Source of the DNA: Roridomyces roridus
Taxonomy: Eukaryota; Basidiomycota; Agaricomycetes; Agaricales; Mycenaceae
Assembly (NCBI GenBank): GCA_029378245.1
Contig: JARKIF010000011.1
Coordinates: forward strand, 496,001-560,000
Direction of reading: 5' to 3'
DNA: 64,000 bases
Positions 35,969 to 47,640 of this stretch are shown piece after piece; position 1 is the first letter of the stretch; each line of letters opens with the position of its first letter. The translations under genes and the position numbers were made by a program. Below the pieces are notes generated by a model that had not been told where the DNA came from, searched no databases, and saw only the letters and a program-made list of their open reading frames with translations.

Positions 35969-37720
35969 TCTCTTACATATCTGAAATCGCCTCTTACATA
36001 TCTGAATTGTCGCTTGCCTACCTGAAATTGTCTCTTACCTAGCTGATTTGTACTACCTTTTTCTTGAATACAACAATCGTGCAGAAATCAAGGGACGAAC
36101 AAATGCCTCTCTCTTCCATGCCGACTGTGACCCAGTCGTCCATGCCAGGACCTGGTTGCTCACCGAGGATCTGCGCAGCACCATATCTACAAGAAAATTG
36201 AGTCATGGACACGTAACGATTTAGTCGAAGATTTGCGCCAAGGCTGCTGTGCTCGCCATCTACGACGAGTCTCTGAATGCAACTCTGGCAGACTCTACAA
36301 TGTATACGCAAGATATCGGCCGCCCCCCCTCCATATTTAGCTTCAGCACAAGTAACAGATTGCGGGGCCGCACTCAGGCTCAACAATGACCGTCGTGTCC
36401 TGTGTAACTGCACATTCGATACCACAATGCAGCCAATCAATCGTAACACCCCGTGTGAGTGACGCGCAGGGCCTGCAAACTCAAGGGACGTGTATCAAGG
36501 CACCCCCGAGTGACTGGCATCCACAACGTGAGCCTGCTTCTCCTGATAAGGAACAGTGAGCTTTAATAGTTGAATATCCATTCAATCACACACCAGGCAG
36601 AGTTTATCCCGCGAGGCACCAGAGGCCAATTACCAATCGCGTCAATGCACCAATAAGTGAAATTTTTGAACGCAAACGGCGAAGGGAGAAGAGTGCGTAG
36701 TGTTGAACATGAAGGTGTGTGCCGGGATTGAAGGCGTGTTCTGGGCTTGAAGGAGAATACGGTACATGTCGCGAGTGTGAAGGCGCGTGTCACCAGGGAG
36801 AAGGGAGAGATAATCCCAAATTGATACACGGGAAGTGGATGGGGCAAGGAGAGCATGCACTGAATACTATGCCGATAGCCAGTGAAGTGTCCGACGTGAC
36901 GACGTCTAACTGTTCCAAGATCACTCTGCTGAGCCACCCAGGTGCCAACAAGTGTATGGGGCTGAGGAGAGGATAGGATGAGAGTGTTTATCCCCCAAGC
37001 CACCCGGAGGCCAACATTTGTAAGGGTCCGGGGACATGGGGGAGGACAAGATGTCTAGTCAAAGCACCAATAAATAGACGTGTCGGTTCATACACAATGT
37101 ACGTGTTGTATTTGCTTGTTTGGCCACGTGATATTACGCGTTTCCTCACATGCTTCCTGAAGGTCGGGGTCAACAGCTGGAGCCCACCTGTTATCCAATA
37201 ATGGAACTTGCTAGGAAAATACAGCTGTAGTTTCTCAAAAAGAAGATACGCTCAAAGATATTCAGAGACAATCAGTCATGTCTTGAAAAAACACTAGGTA
37301 GCGGGCCTTGCCGCTTGTCGGCCCTTTCAGCTTATATATTTGAGTCTCGGAAGTCCCAGGCTTTTTCTGTATAGAACTCACGGGCGCTTCTGCAATCACG
37401 GTATCCAAGAGCAACGGGTCTCGGAACGGAGGCGTAAGGCGTTCCGAACCGTGCAGAGAGTCACAGGGGCAGGGGCATGACGGGATACCGGGAGCAGCAG
37501 CGCCGAGGAATCTTGAAGTAATTTCCCAGCCTTCTGTGAAGAGGGATTTGAGGGCGCGAGAATAGCGGACACGTATCCCACGTCGGGCGGCATGACATCA
37601 CGTAAGATTACCCGGCATTTTCTGCGCGAGACTCGAACGCTATGAACACGAGGGTAGCTACTGAAGACGTTCAGAAAGCAGGCTGATGCGCATAAAGAAC
37701 ACAAACAGTTACGCTTTTCC
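35969..37720. other. intergenic with minor repeats
   Basis: Directly after the gene, four imperfect units of about 20-25 bp (CTCTTACATATCTGAAAT type) fill 35970-36045. A diverged pair of segments lies at about 36595-36660 and 36985-37075 (both with GTTTATCCC, GGAGGCCAA or similar, and CACCAATAA). The rest has no recognised gene. 37375-37720 is the 3' flank of REX4, also found next to its pseudogene copy. Confidence 0.45.
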
Positions 37721-39182
37721 CTACAGCCTCATGGACCCCTTCTTGCCACCACCATCCCCAAGCTCCTTCCACCACGCGGTTTTAGTCTTGGTCTGCGTTC
37801 GACCACTCTCGATCTTCTCCTTCCCTCCACCGGCATCAGCAACCCCACTCGCCCGACGAACGATTACCCCCAACCCCGAGCTCACGCCCTTCCGGCCGCC
37901 ACCGGGAAAGCCGTCCCTCTTCTTATCCCTCTGGTCGTTCTTTAATCTCTTCTTCATCGGCAGCGCGGGTTCGTCGTCATCGTCGTCATTCCCGCTCTCC
38001 TCACCACCGTCCTCATCCTCCTGCCCTGCAAGCTGCTTCCCCTTACCCTTCATCGACGCAGCCATCCCCCGAAGCCCTACACTCCCCTTCTCCCACTCCC
38101 GGCGATGAAGACGATATACCGCCATAGTGGCACGCGCATCAGTTACCTATCATGAGCAGTCAGTCCTTGTAAGAGAAAAAAAAAAACAAGGGAACGCACA
38201 CTAGAATGCTCCCCACCCTGAATCGTCACCCCCACCTCCTGCTGAACGAGATTCCGCAAGGCGACGTACTTGCTCTTGCTGACCTTGAAGCGCCCCGCAT
38301 AAGACTGAGTGTCGCGCGTGAGCGGGCGGGGATGGTCGAGTAGAAGAGCCTGTAAGTCTCAGTGTCAGCGCATCGGGAGTCAGGGAGGAGGAGGAACGGT
38401 ACCTTGAGGTCGTTGAATAAGGCGTGTCCGATGAGGATACGGTCTTTTATTAATTCAGAAACTTGAGATTGGACCTCTACGAACGGGCGTGCTGGGAAGG
38501 GTATCAGAAACCGAGGTAACACATGGTTCTGCGATGGTAGTACACGCGTGTCCTGCCCCAAAAGCATATGGATAGACGAGCCACTCACCATTGACCATAT
38601 CCCGCTCCCTGACACCGCTCCACTCCGTCCTATAATCCACCACCCGCTCCTTCGGCCGCACGAAAGCATCGAGGAGGACTGCGCCATGAAAGTTGACTAG
38701 ACTGACGCGAGCAAGCACGGACTCGGTGCCTTCAGGGCCCACGCCGACCATCTCGCAATCGAGGGCAAGGTACTTCCCGGGACTGCACGAATGCCACGAT
38801 GAGACCCATATGAGGAGGCAGACTGTACTCACAGCTGCTGCGCTTCTGTGTACTCCATCTGCCCTAGAATCATCCTCCGCAGCGCCACGAGGGATTCGCC
38901 ATTCTTGACTTCGTCAGAGCCCAAGTCCGCTCGTCCACTGTCCCGAGTCACACTAGGAGGTGGAGGGGGAGGCTTCGAGACGGAATCATCGCGCTCGATC
39001 TTCCTGCGCTTTCTTGGAACGTCCTCAGAGTCCCTCTCCCGTTTCCGCGAGGGTTTCGGCAGGGTCTGAAAGAATCGGCGTGAGCTGGTGAAAAAAGTGC
39101 GCAGGGCGGTAAAAACCTTCTGAAGTGCAAGCCAGTTGGACGACGAGGGTTTCGTGGAGGTCGCCGTGGACTTTTTCGACAT
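37721..39182 (-). CDS. REX4: RNA exonuclease 4 (DEDDh)
   Basis: Nuclear 3'-5' exoribonuclease linked to ribosomal RNA processing in yeast (family knowledge). The ATG at 39182 gives [17 protein letters not shown] and a basic N-terminal region ([18 protein letters not shown]). After an intron comes the catalytic core: Exo [16 protein letters not shown]; Exo [11 protein letters not shown] with its Asp; then [18 protein letters not shown] across another intron; Exo [19 protein letters not shown] long lysine-rich, acidic tail ([16 protein letters not shown]) ends in GSMRL with the stop at 37721. All catalytic acids are present and the splice joints keep frame. It is divergent from the BTB gene, with 501 bp between the starts. 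Confidence 0.87.
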
Positions 39183-39633
39183 GGTGAGCCGCTGTGGCCG
39201 AGGTGGTGGTCAAAGGAAGACGATGTTTGTCCACCTGTCTTTGTGTTTGGCTCCATCCCCATTTGTCCTTGCTCCTGACTCTCATCGTCCTGCTCACCAG
39301 CTTCCTCTCAAGGCGGGCGTTGTCGATCCCGCCAATCTGATCAATCCATCCTCTTCTCATGCCTGTATAGGACGATTCTCAACCTCTACCCTGTGCTCCT
39401 ATGGTGTGCAGCGACTCAAGGTCTTACTACTACTAGCTTAGTCGAGCCGACTCTCGAGAACAGCCCCAGAAACTGAGAGTCTCGGGGTCTAAACTTGCTT
39501 GCTTTGTTTCTTTTATCCATCTTTGGACATTCCGAGGCCTCTTTTATCCACAACGCCCGCACCGCCTTGCTCTGGCATCTTTGTGTGGCCTGCAGGCCGC
39601 CTCCCTTGTCTACGCGATGCTTTGTCCCGCGGG

Positions 39634-39640
39634 TATTTAA
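39634..39640 (+). promoter_or_regulatory. possible TATA box of the BTB gene
   Basis: TATTTAA, 44 bp before the ATG at 39684. Only a motif match. Confidence 0.3.
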
Positions 39641-39683
39641 GCTGAGGCTCAGGCCCGTTTCTTCCCCTCCTCCTCTCTTTCCC

Positions 39684-41303
39684 ATGACACAGTTGAAGCT
39701 CTGGCGCTCAGATCGACTGTGGTTTTCCAACGGGAACGTGGTCATCGGCGTTCCCGATGGATCGTCGCATTCCGTGTGCACAGCGAGACGCTCGCAGCCA
39801 TATCGTCACGACCTCTGGCAGGCTCTCACAAAATCCTCGACGGCTGTCCCGTCATGTACCTCGTCAAAGGCCCGACTGAGGACGACGCATTGCATTTTCT
39901 CAGCGCGATTTTAATTCCCGAGTACGTGGCAGACGAACCAACACTGAAAGTCGATTCACGTTCCATAGGTACTTCGATGCTGTCCTCAACCACGAAATAA
40001 CCTTTGACGCCATAGCCGCCGTCTACAAACTCAGCGGCGTTGTCGCGCACGCCAACGCGCTCGACACGGAGCATGTACAAACTGCCGCCATCATCGGCAT
40101 ACGGTGCAAATCAATCAGTACGGCTGCAGTTGTCTCTTGCTTCACGACCACCATGTCGCCGCGATCCTACACCTCCAGCCCTGCGCTCATCGACTACAAC
40201 AATCTCCCCCTCCTCCTTACTCCTCGGACACCTTGCCTCTCTTTGGTTTTATTCCACTAATTCTACCTTTTTGGTTGCACTTACGCACTCATCGGGCGTC
40301 CCACCGTGCACCATCCCTCAACTTTCCATTGTACTCTCTTCCCTGGTTGCTTTTCATGTTTGCTAAGTTGTACACTGCTTCAATTTTATCTACACTCACC
40401 CTTTACTCTACTGTGTATAAAAGACTGTTTTTGTGTAGGTTTCCAATACAGACTTGTTCTCCCCCTCGTATCAGCTCTAAGTTTTCGTCTTCGTCACCTC
40501 CGATCTCGACCTACGCCTCCGTCCACGTCTACGCCCACGCCTTCGCCTCCGTCACCGTCCCATTCGTCTTATCCCTCCTGCCAGCGCTGCATTTTGCCTG
40601 GTTCGGCGCCGGACGTGGTGAAACACTTGCACACTTTCTCTCGCAACCACCTACTGCCTCACTTGTTGTTTTAGCTCGCGCACGCAGCTAGGCGGTCGTT
40701 GAGATCGACAGCGTCTACGAGATTCCGAGTCTGCGACGGAAATTCCTCATCCTGCTCTCCGATGCGTTCCCCAGCAGCCTCTTCGACCTCATAACCGGAC
40801 CCACATACAACACACGCGCGCACGCCCGCGAGCAACTGGCAAATGTGATCCAATTTGCCCGCCACGGCAGACTCGACTGGATTCTCCCGTTTGCATATTA
40901 CCGCTATTGCATCGAGCTGGGCACGAGCACCAAGTGGCTCAAACTTGACGGCGACATCGACCCACTATTATTCGTCAAGGCCGAGCATGAGATCAACACG
41001 GCCAACCTTGCCTTGGTTCAGGAGCGTTACAGCCAGCGTCTAATTGAGCCAGTGGGCTGCACCGGCGGGAGACGGTGCCAGCTCAGTCGACTGCGCGAGT
41101 CGGCGTGGCTATTTGAGACGAAGAATATCTTTCGGTCTTGGGTGCCCGAGCCAGGGTCCACGCTGTGTGCGTCGTGTTGGGAAGAGATGGCGGGGTGGCA
41201 TGATGCAAGGAGGGAGGCGTTCTGGATGAGGCTGCCTGGGATGTTTGGGTTGCCGGGGTGGACTCGGTTGGTGGCGATGAGGGGGGCTAGGTTGAGGCCA
41301 TGA
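39684..41303 (+). pseudogene. BTB/POZ-domain gene disrupted by a 670-bp insert
   Basis: BTB proteins of this family are probable protein-interaction adaptors. The ATG at 39684 gives MTQLKLWRSDRLWFSNGNVV. The BTB fold continues one frame over (AFRVHSETLAAIS; LDGCPVMYLVKGPTEDDALH), so there is a frame change near 39755. After an intron (39915 to about 39968) comes YFDAVLNHEITFDAIAAVYK-LSG. The next family segment, VYEIPSLRRKFLILLSDAFP, begins only at 40711. The interval 40041-40710 is foreign and flanked by GCGT repeats. The 3' part (DWILPFAYYRYCIEL; WVPEPGSTLCASCWEEM; MFGLPGWTRL) is intact to the stop at 41303. With the insert and the frame change it is probably dead. Confidence 0.68.
40041..40710 (+). 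other. 670-bp insert in the BTB gene, begins with a MYND-gene piece
   Basis: The insert starts where BTB coding stops (AAACTCAGCGGCGT|TGTCG) and ends where it resumes (|GCGTCTACGAG). GCGT is duplicated at 40037-40040 and 40711-40714. Joining the two sides gives KLSGVYEIPSLRRK in frame. The first 77 bp or so encode VAHANALDTEHVQTAAIIGI and a little more, which continue the MYND protein without a break at the other locus. The remaining part is of unknown origin, pyrimidine-rich, with no gene motif. Confidence 0.7.
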
Positions 41304-41394
41304 ATGAAAGACGTATGCACTTGATCCACATAATACCTAGACGACTTGAAATTTCTTAGACTACTCTAAAGTACTGATTATAGAGTTGTTACCC

Positions 41395-42060
41395 TTGAGC
41401 TACGCCACGCGATTGCGCTCGGTTTGTAAAGCCGTCTGCCGCCGGGAATTCTAAATCGGTGGAATCCTGTTCGAGTCAGGCCCCGGCAATATATTTTCCG
41501 CATGTTCGCACCAACCTTTTATTTTATTTTATTTATTACTTTGAAGCCTCGATGATCTTGCGAACCCAGACTAGGAACGCGTAACTACACTGTTGAAACA
41601 CAGAGGAAGAGCTTGATCCTCTGGTCCGGAACGAGACCCAGAAATCCGGGCTCGCCAAGGACTTTGTAAGGCAAGTCGAATGCTCATGGGGGAAAAATAT
41701 GATGGAAAGTAACCCCCATGGCCCAGGACCGAATCGAACGGGCCCTCTTAAGCCTAACATACTGAAGGCGAGGTGGATGTTTGCGCACAATATTCCAAAG
41801 AGGCAGGGCAGGGTAGAGTAGTTCCATCAGTGAACTGTCAGAACATTTCTATAAAATATAGAAAGAGAAAGACGGTTCAGAGTCTTACCCTAGAAGGAGA
41901 ACTAAAAACCAAAAATTGCAACCTGGTGTGCCCGTACCATAACACCCAGTCCCGAATCGAACGGGAAGTCCCCTGCGCTAGACAATTACTCGCGCATGGT
42001 TGGCAGGTACACACCTCGTGCAACCGGGTGACGATGTGAGCTTCATACTGCGAGTTGAAT
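41395..42060. repeat. tRNA-like motifs downstream of the BTB gene
   Basis: Three T-arm-like cores: CCTGTTCGAGTCAGG followed by CCCCGGCA (+, near 41469); CCCGTTCGATTCGGTCCTGG (-, near 41720-41745); and CCCGTTCGATTCGGGACTGG (-, near 41948-41970). An A-box-like GGCGTAGCTCAAGGGTAAC lies on the minus strand near 41390-41410. No complete cloverleaf was found. Confidence 0.45.
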
Positions 42061-42204
42061 CATGCGAAAAGTGAATGATGGGAGTAACTTGCCTGAAATT
42101 CTTGGTCCCCTCCGAATCGCATACCAATGCGCGAAAAAAGATTGCCTCGATTCCAAGCAGTCCGGCCCCGGAGTTGTCCATTCCGCGAACGATGATGAGA
42201 GGAA

Positions 42205-42800
42205 TATGTACTCGTGGACCAACGACAGGCGATTCAGAGCCATCGTGCTGTCGAGGGACCTTCTCTGGTGCCACCCTTCGAATGGAAGGAATGTTCAAGG
42301 TGCGGAAGTTCGACTCCTCCTCATGGCTATACTCCGTTGCGCGACAGGACAACCTTTTTCTTGGCTTTGGTTGCGGCGTCCCGAACATCGGTCAATCGTC
42401 GAATTCCATGCCCAGATCATTCACAAGATAGTCTGGCCACGGCACCATGCTAAACCAGCGGGAGATCGAGCGCGAGATTGTCGACCATGTACATATATGC
42501 TCTTCTCTCCACGGTGCTAGACGGTAGCAACAAACCATTGTCAAACATCGCAGCTCACTTCAATCTTGTTCCAGGATGCCAAAGAGATCCAGAGTCAGCC
42601 GCAAAAAAGATCCGGAATCAAAGACATTTTAAACCAGCAGGGGAATCGAACCCCCTCGCAGACCGCTGGGCATAATATCGTTAGGCACCACGGGACGTAG
42701 GACTTGGAGGACAATTGCAAGGAGCCGCTGAACGAGCCAACGGAAATTTACTTAGCCGACGTACGCGCAGACGCGCAGACCAGGATTGAAGATGAGAGTA
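42205..42800. repeat. composite tRNA-like repeat, copy A
   Basis: It shares long blocks with 47012-47640 and 47890-48240, for example GATTCAGAGCCATCG, CATGCCCAGATCATTCACAA, GATAGTCTGGCCAC and CGCAGCTCACTTCAAT. It contains a tRNA-like 3' part GGAAGTTCGACTCCTCCTCA (+) and a good B box GGTTCGATTCC on the minus strand near 42640. This is consistent with a tRNA-derived retroelement or a decayed tRNA cluster. The same sequence is present in the right arm of the inverted duplication. Confidence 0.6.
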
Positions 42801-43085
42801 GGAGTAGTGGGCAAGTCCAGCTGGGCAGAATGCTGAGCGCCTTTTTTCTCCGGTTTTCATACACGCTTTTAGAGTTGTCTGAAGTTCGAGGTGATTTGAG
42901 CGATATCAAATGTAACAAAGGCGCGCGTCTCGCTGGAACGACCCACTGTCTCATGTCAAAATTTGACTCCTGTCTGTGCCGGCATTTGGCCGGCACGCGT
43001 GAGGGTGCGGCAATCAAAATGCTTCCCAATCGTTGGAAGCAATCATTGATCCCTAACACTCTTGGCTTTCCCCTCCATCATCACC

Positions 43086-45287
43086 ATGTCGACCCAGGCA
43101 AAGAAATCGAAGAAGCCCCCAGCATGCGACTCTTGCAAGGTCCTTACCCGCCTCCTGTCGAAACTAGTTATTGAGGAATCGCTGACGTGCAGGCTCGTCG
43201 TGTGTTATGCCATCCACAACCGAACGGAGCACCATGTCCTCGATGCATCGAGAAAGAGATAATGCACGTTCAAATCCATTTAATTCGAGTTTTCTCAATT
43301 TTATTCAGATGTACAACGACAAACCCTGCTCCACGCGGGAGGCCACGCAAGCATCCTGTGCCATCGGCATCGTCAACGCCGTCCCAATCCACAGTCGCTC
43401 TGAGTTCCACTTCATCGGAGAGCGACCCCAGTCTGAGCAACTCTAGTCACTGCCCTGAGCTCACGCCCCGAGTTACTGAACATTGCTTTGATTGTGGGCT
43501 TACACCATTCGAAAGAATGACTCACTGATCACACACACAGGTTTCGCCTCGCTTCCGCAAGATCAACACCCTCTTCTGACGCTCGTACCCATCAAGTCTT
43601 CTCTACGAAGTGTGTCCTTCCGCATCGAGGAACTCCAACCCCAATTGCGTGTCTTGGCTCTCTGCATGGTAGCGCTCGGTGCGCTGATCTCGTTCGACGA
43701 AGCGATACTCGGTACCGGTCCTCTTCCGCGGTCCTTCCAAGACCACATCCTCCTTTCCAGCGCTGACCTCTTATCCTGTGGAGTCCGCCGCGTGCGTGCG
43801 TGCCAAGCTCTGCATGAAAGGGCCCTCACCGCTGCTTGGGAAGCTGGGATCCTGCTGCAACCGTCGCACGAGAACGCTTTGTCTTGTTATTTTCTCGACC
43901 TTCTGGATCAATGCGGTGGTGGGCAGCCTGTGGGTGCCTGCTCGCCCTCGAGGCCATGGGGTGGCGCTTATTTCTCCCATGTGCGTGCGTTGGCCCCCAC
44001 ATGGCGTGCGGCAGGGTGTTCTCGAGCGGACGCTGCCAGGTGGGCTGGGTTCCTCGTATGTGTCGTCATTAACTTTTGTGACCCTCGGTAACGAAGCCTG
44101 TAGATGGCGGATGCGAATATGGCGATGGGACGTCGAACGCCCATCTTGTTGTGCGTCTTCACCTCTTGGCTACAATAAAATTGACAAAACACCCCAGCAC
44201 CCGGGATGACCAATTACTACTCTGTGGCCCTGCACCACCGTCCCTAGAAGCTACCCTCGAGAGTGCCGCCAAGATACCGGGTCTAGCCATGGTTTGGTCC
44301 GGAATGCTGTCTTGTACGTCGTTCTTCTCGTTTGGTGCATGTTACTGACGACTGAGCCTCAGACATGTGGCATGTCTCCTCCGTCGGCCGTGAACTCTGG
44401 GAGAACATCATTGGTGGTACGTCTCGTTCTCGTGCGTAGACACATCATGCAGCTCTACCAACGCAGATTACGCACGCCTCCACCCACTCTCCGAGACGGC
44501 TACCATCAAACTCTTCGCCTCACTATCCCTGTTCCGCACCTTGGTCGCCCTGATTCTCGACCGAGTAGATGCTGCCGTATCTACGAATAACAACGACTGC
44601 GGGTCCTACGTCATCACTCACGGGCCTCTAGATGTCGGAGTGTGCAACCTCGCACGCTCGTGCGGATATGGAGTTGCGTTTGGCTTCAGCTCCATCGCTT
44701 TGGCGTTGTACACCGAGCTGAATCGGCGGGTCTCCGAGGGAATGCGGGAGTTTTCATCATCTCCATTTGTCTTGGACGCAACTGTGACACAGGCCCAGAC
44801 AAGACTCGGCCTCCTTCGCGATCAGGCGCGAGGTATAGCGCTCGAATCTGTGCGCTTCCTAGCCCGCGCGATCCCGTACTTTCCCAATGGGCGTTACACG
44901 CCTGTGCAATGGCCCATCATATATGCGTGTGCGGAACTCTGCGCGGAGGAAGTTGGGGGTCCTCTTCGGGGAGATGTGGATGTGGGGTTCTTGGAGGTTG
45001 CGACGACGTGAGTTCATCTCTTCGTTTCTGCTACCCGGGCTGAGAGTAATTGCAGGATTACGTGTGACCTCAAACGACTTGGCTATGCGCTGGATCTGTT
45101 CTCTACACCTCGCGCTGCGGCATTGCTACAGCGGTTGGATGCTACGATTGGGGAGAGAGCAATTCGAGAGTATGAGGAGATGCTGGGCACAGATGAGCAT
45201 GGACCCGGGCAGGTGGGGGTCGGACCGTCGTCGGCCTCACATGAGTATATGTTCCTGTGTCGGAAAAATCCACAGTTGATTAGATAG
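43086..45287 (+). CDS. Zn2Cys6 (Gal4-type) transcription factor
   Basis: Nuclear DNA-binding regulator. The ATG at 43086 gives MSTQAKKSKKPPACDSCK. After an intron the zinc cluster continues ARRVLCHPQPNGAPCPRCIE, and after a second intron comes ...CTTTNPAPRGRPRKHP, giving CX2CX6CX8CX2CX6C with an AT-hook-like GRPRKHP behind it. The middle region has LRVLALCMVALGALISFDEA, FQDHILLSSADLLSCG and GGAYFSHVRALAPTW, typical of the fungal TF homology domain. The last exon reads ALLQRLDATIGERAIREYEE. The final codons (CRKNPQLIR, TAG at 45285) lie in the mobile element starting at 45258. Without it the frame would run FLPDGSAV-stop, so only the extreme end is changed. Confidence 0.82.
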
Positions 45288-46732
45288 TATTGTATGTGAT
45301 TACAATCCGTTGCAATCCCATAAAGATTTCGCGGATTAGGTCGGATGATCTTAGGATTGTAACCGCTTGCAATCCACCCCCAGCCTCATAATGGATTACT
45401 CAGTTGCAATCCATTGGGTCAATGTAATCCGTTATAACGGGACTAATTTTGGGGCCAAAAAAAAACAATTGATTCGCTACACGACGACATCGGCCACACG
45501 CGATACATACTGCCCGACGCGCTAATCAGACACGACGTGCCACCGTGCCCCTAGCCTCCTGGTCCTCGCACTTCAGAGGGAAGCGCGGGCAACGACGGAG
45601 ACGAGAAGGGGTTGGGGTTGGCGCCGTGGAGGAGGGGAGGGGGATGTGGGTGATGATAGATACCTAGGACGACAAGGACCAAGAAAGGTGGTCAAAACTC
45701 GAATTGAGGCAAGTGCCAAGTCATGGAATGAGTACAAAACATCAGAGAACAAGGAATAGAGCACACAGCAAGAGGGTGGACTCGCGTGACGCACCAGACA
45801 CCCCGACGGACTTCCTCGTTCTCAGTATACCAAGCGCCGTTGAGGTCGTGCTGTTCCTCGTGCCACTTCCCCGAAACTACGGGTCGGGCAAGTGGAGTCA
45901 GAAAACTTGAATGGAGCGGTCAGTGAGAGCACGACGACAAGATAAGATACATACCGGCAAGGCGCAGTTGGTTGTGCCATCTTGGAGGCCGGTCGCTCCG
46001 TTAGGCCCATGAAGCGATGGCAAGATCCTGGTGAGCATCAGCCAGAGAGCTGACACGCAGGACATACCTTGGGGACCGGGGTCATATCCGTCGTAGTGCG
46101 CATCCGGCAGGGTTGTACACCGGGTGAGCTGCAATGCGAGAGAGCGAGATCATGGGGGGTGTGGGTAAGAAACAGGTTAAGCGAGGGAGCAGCTCACCTC
46201 TTTATATACCTGAAGCTCCACCCGCCCCACAGCCCCACTCCCCACCAATATCAAAAAGCTCCAAGACGCAAGGTGAGAGTCGACAACGAGAACGGTGGTG
46301 TTGAGGATGTCGAGGATAAGCACGAGGTAGTTCGCGGGTGTGGCCATGGGTAAGGGGCAAGTGAAGGGAAGGGAAGAAAGGTCCGGCATCGGTGTTTTCG
46401 GACTCTTGACGGATCAAATGCGACGTCATATGGGGCTCCACATTGGCTCCACAAGCCAGTTTGCGAACGAGGACTCCAGAGTCCAGACGAACATTGCCAG
46501 TCCGAATCCTCCTGGTCCAGTAGAGTAAATGAGTAAGTACTTGAATCCAATATACCATGCCCATTCAACCCGATCCCTTAATCACCGGCAAGCCGTTGTA
46601 AACCAGGGGGCATCTGAGAATGGGTTCCAAACGGTTATAATCCACCCCAGGGGGGATTACAACGTGCTGTAATCCACGGAAATCCCCTAATCCATTACAA
46701 TCCAATGTAATCATTTTGGGATTTTTCCGACA
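45258..46732. mobile_element. 1,475-bp TIR element carrying a spliced gene
   Basis: Ends TGTCGGAAAAATCC (45258-45271) and GGATTTTTCCGACA (46719-46732) are perfect inverted repeats. The flanking TG on each side (45256-45257 and 46733-46734) may be a 2-bp target duplication. Both subterminal regions are packed with the motif ATTACAATCC/GTTGCAATCC in both orientations, as in many class II DNA elements. No transposase is encoded. A minus-strand multi-exon gene lies inside. The superfamily is not clear. Confidence 0.72.
45822..46347 (-). CDS. unrecognised small spliced gene inside the TIR element
   Basis: The ATG at 46347 gives MATPANYLVLILDILNTTVL and then VVDSHLASWSFLILVGSGAV. Clean GT-AG introns follow, leading to LTRCTTLPDAHYDGYDPGPQ, LHGPNGATGLQDGTTNCALP and FSDSTCPTRSFGEVARGT, with a stop at 45822. 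The exon order and the short introns look like a real, once-spliced gene. I do not recognise the family. It may be host sequence captured by the element. Confidence 0.45.
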
Positions 46733-46734
46733 TG

Positions 46735-47011
46735 CCGGACGGAAGTGCGGTATAGTTACTTCGTTCGGTGAAGCTGTAGAAATGGCGATTGGATATGCTT
46801 CATGTGCGCTGATATTCTCTTCCCGTGCGAGTTTCTGAATATCCCCGCAGAAGAAATGGAGTAATGCGATAGAATGTAGCTGCCACTCAGCACCTGGTAG
46901 CAATTGGATACGACCACCGGTCAAATTTCCCATTCAGTGGAACCCTGCTCGACTCCGGGCCAGGCTCTATACATGTAATGTATCTTGTCCTCATACATCG
47001 CCCTTTTTATG
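46735..47011. other. intergenic flank of the TIR element
   Basis: Holds one T-arm-like core, CCTGCTCGACTCCGGGCCAG, near 46943; nothing else recognised. Confidence 0.4.
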
Positions 47012-47640
47012 TGGAACTCGTGGTCCAACCCTAAAGGCGATTCAGAGCCATCGCGCCGTCGAGGGACAGTCTCTGTGGTGCCACCCTTCGAATTGAACGA
47101 ATGTTCAGAGCGCGGAAGTTCGAGTCCTCGTCATGGCTATACTCCCTTGCGCGATAGGAAAACTTTTTTCTTGGATTTGGTCGCGGCGTCCCGAACATCA
47201 GTCAATCGTCGAATTTCATGCCCAGATCATTCACAAGATAGTCTGGCCACAGCACCATGCTAAGCCAGCGGGAGATCGAGCCGGAGATTGCCGACTATAT
47301 GCTCTCAGCTCTCCACGGTGCGAATTTGTGGTGAAGTAATAGTAATTGGCATCGAATGTAGCAACCCTTTTGCTCCTTGAGCTAGTACTGATACAACTGG
47401 GCGGTAGCAACAAATATCGCAGCTCACTTCAATTTTATTCCAGGCCGCAAAAAGATCCGGAAAGATCTGGACTCAATTCATCCCAAAAAGATTCACATAT
47501 AGCCTCATTTAGTAACAGCACGAGGAATCGAACCCCTCGCAAGCGTATTGATCAACGCTGTATGTCGTGTAGCACACCGGTACGTATGCAGGGACCTTAC
47601 CGAGGCCGAATTTCTAAAACGACAGCGGGTGAGATATCAA
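47012..47640. repeat. composite tRNA-like repeat, copy B
   Basis: A diverged copy of 42205-42680. Shared landmarks are GATTCAGAGCCATCG, CGTCGAGGGACA (the corresponding site in copy A is TGTCGAGGGACC), CGGAAGTTCGAGTCCTCGTC, CATGCCCAGATCATTCACAA and GCAGCTCACTTCAAT. A minus-strand B box (GGGGTTCGATTCCTCG) lies near 47525. Confidence 0.6.

Larger units (their letters stand above)
40041..43063 (+). repeat. left arm of a 3,023-bp inverted duplication
   Basis: Every position x in this arm pairs with 94865-x in the other arm without an indel. All segments I compared are identical, for example around 41341-41400 and 42901-42960. It contains the insert in the BTB gene, the BTB 3' part, a tRNA-like stretch (41395-42060) and the composite repeat (42205-42800). 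It stops 23 bp before the ATG of the Zn2Cys6 gene. Confidence 0.95.

Noticed and set aside
40104..40691. 195-codon open frame inside the BTB insert (also in the right arm)
   Set aside because: Composition is His/Leu/Ser/Pro-rich with no domain, and it lies in pyrimidine-rich inserted DNA; likely chance.
41395..41480. Possible functional tRNA gene
   Set aside because: T arm and acceptor 3' strand are present, but the 5' acceptor strand and D arm do not pair at tRNA spacing.
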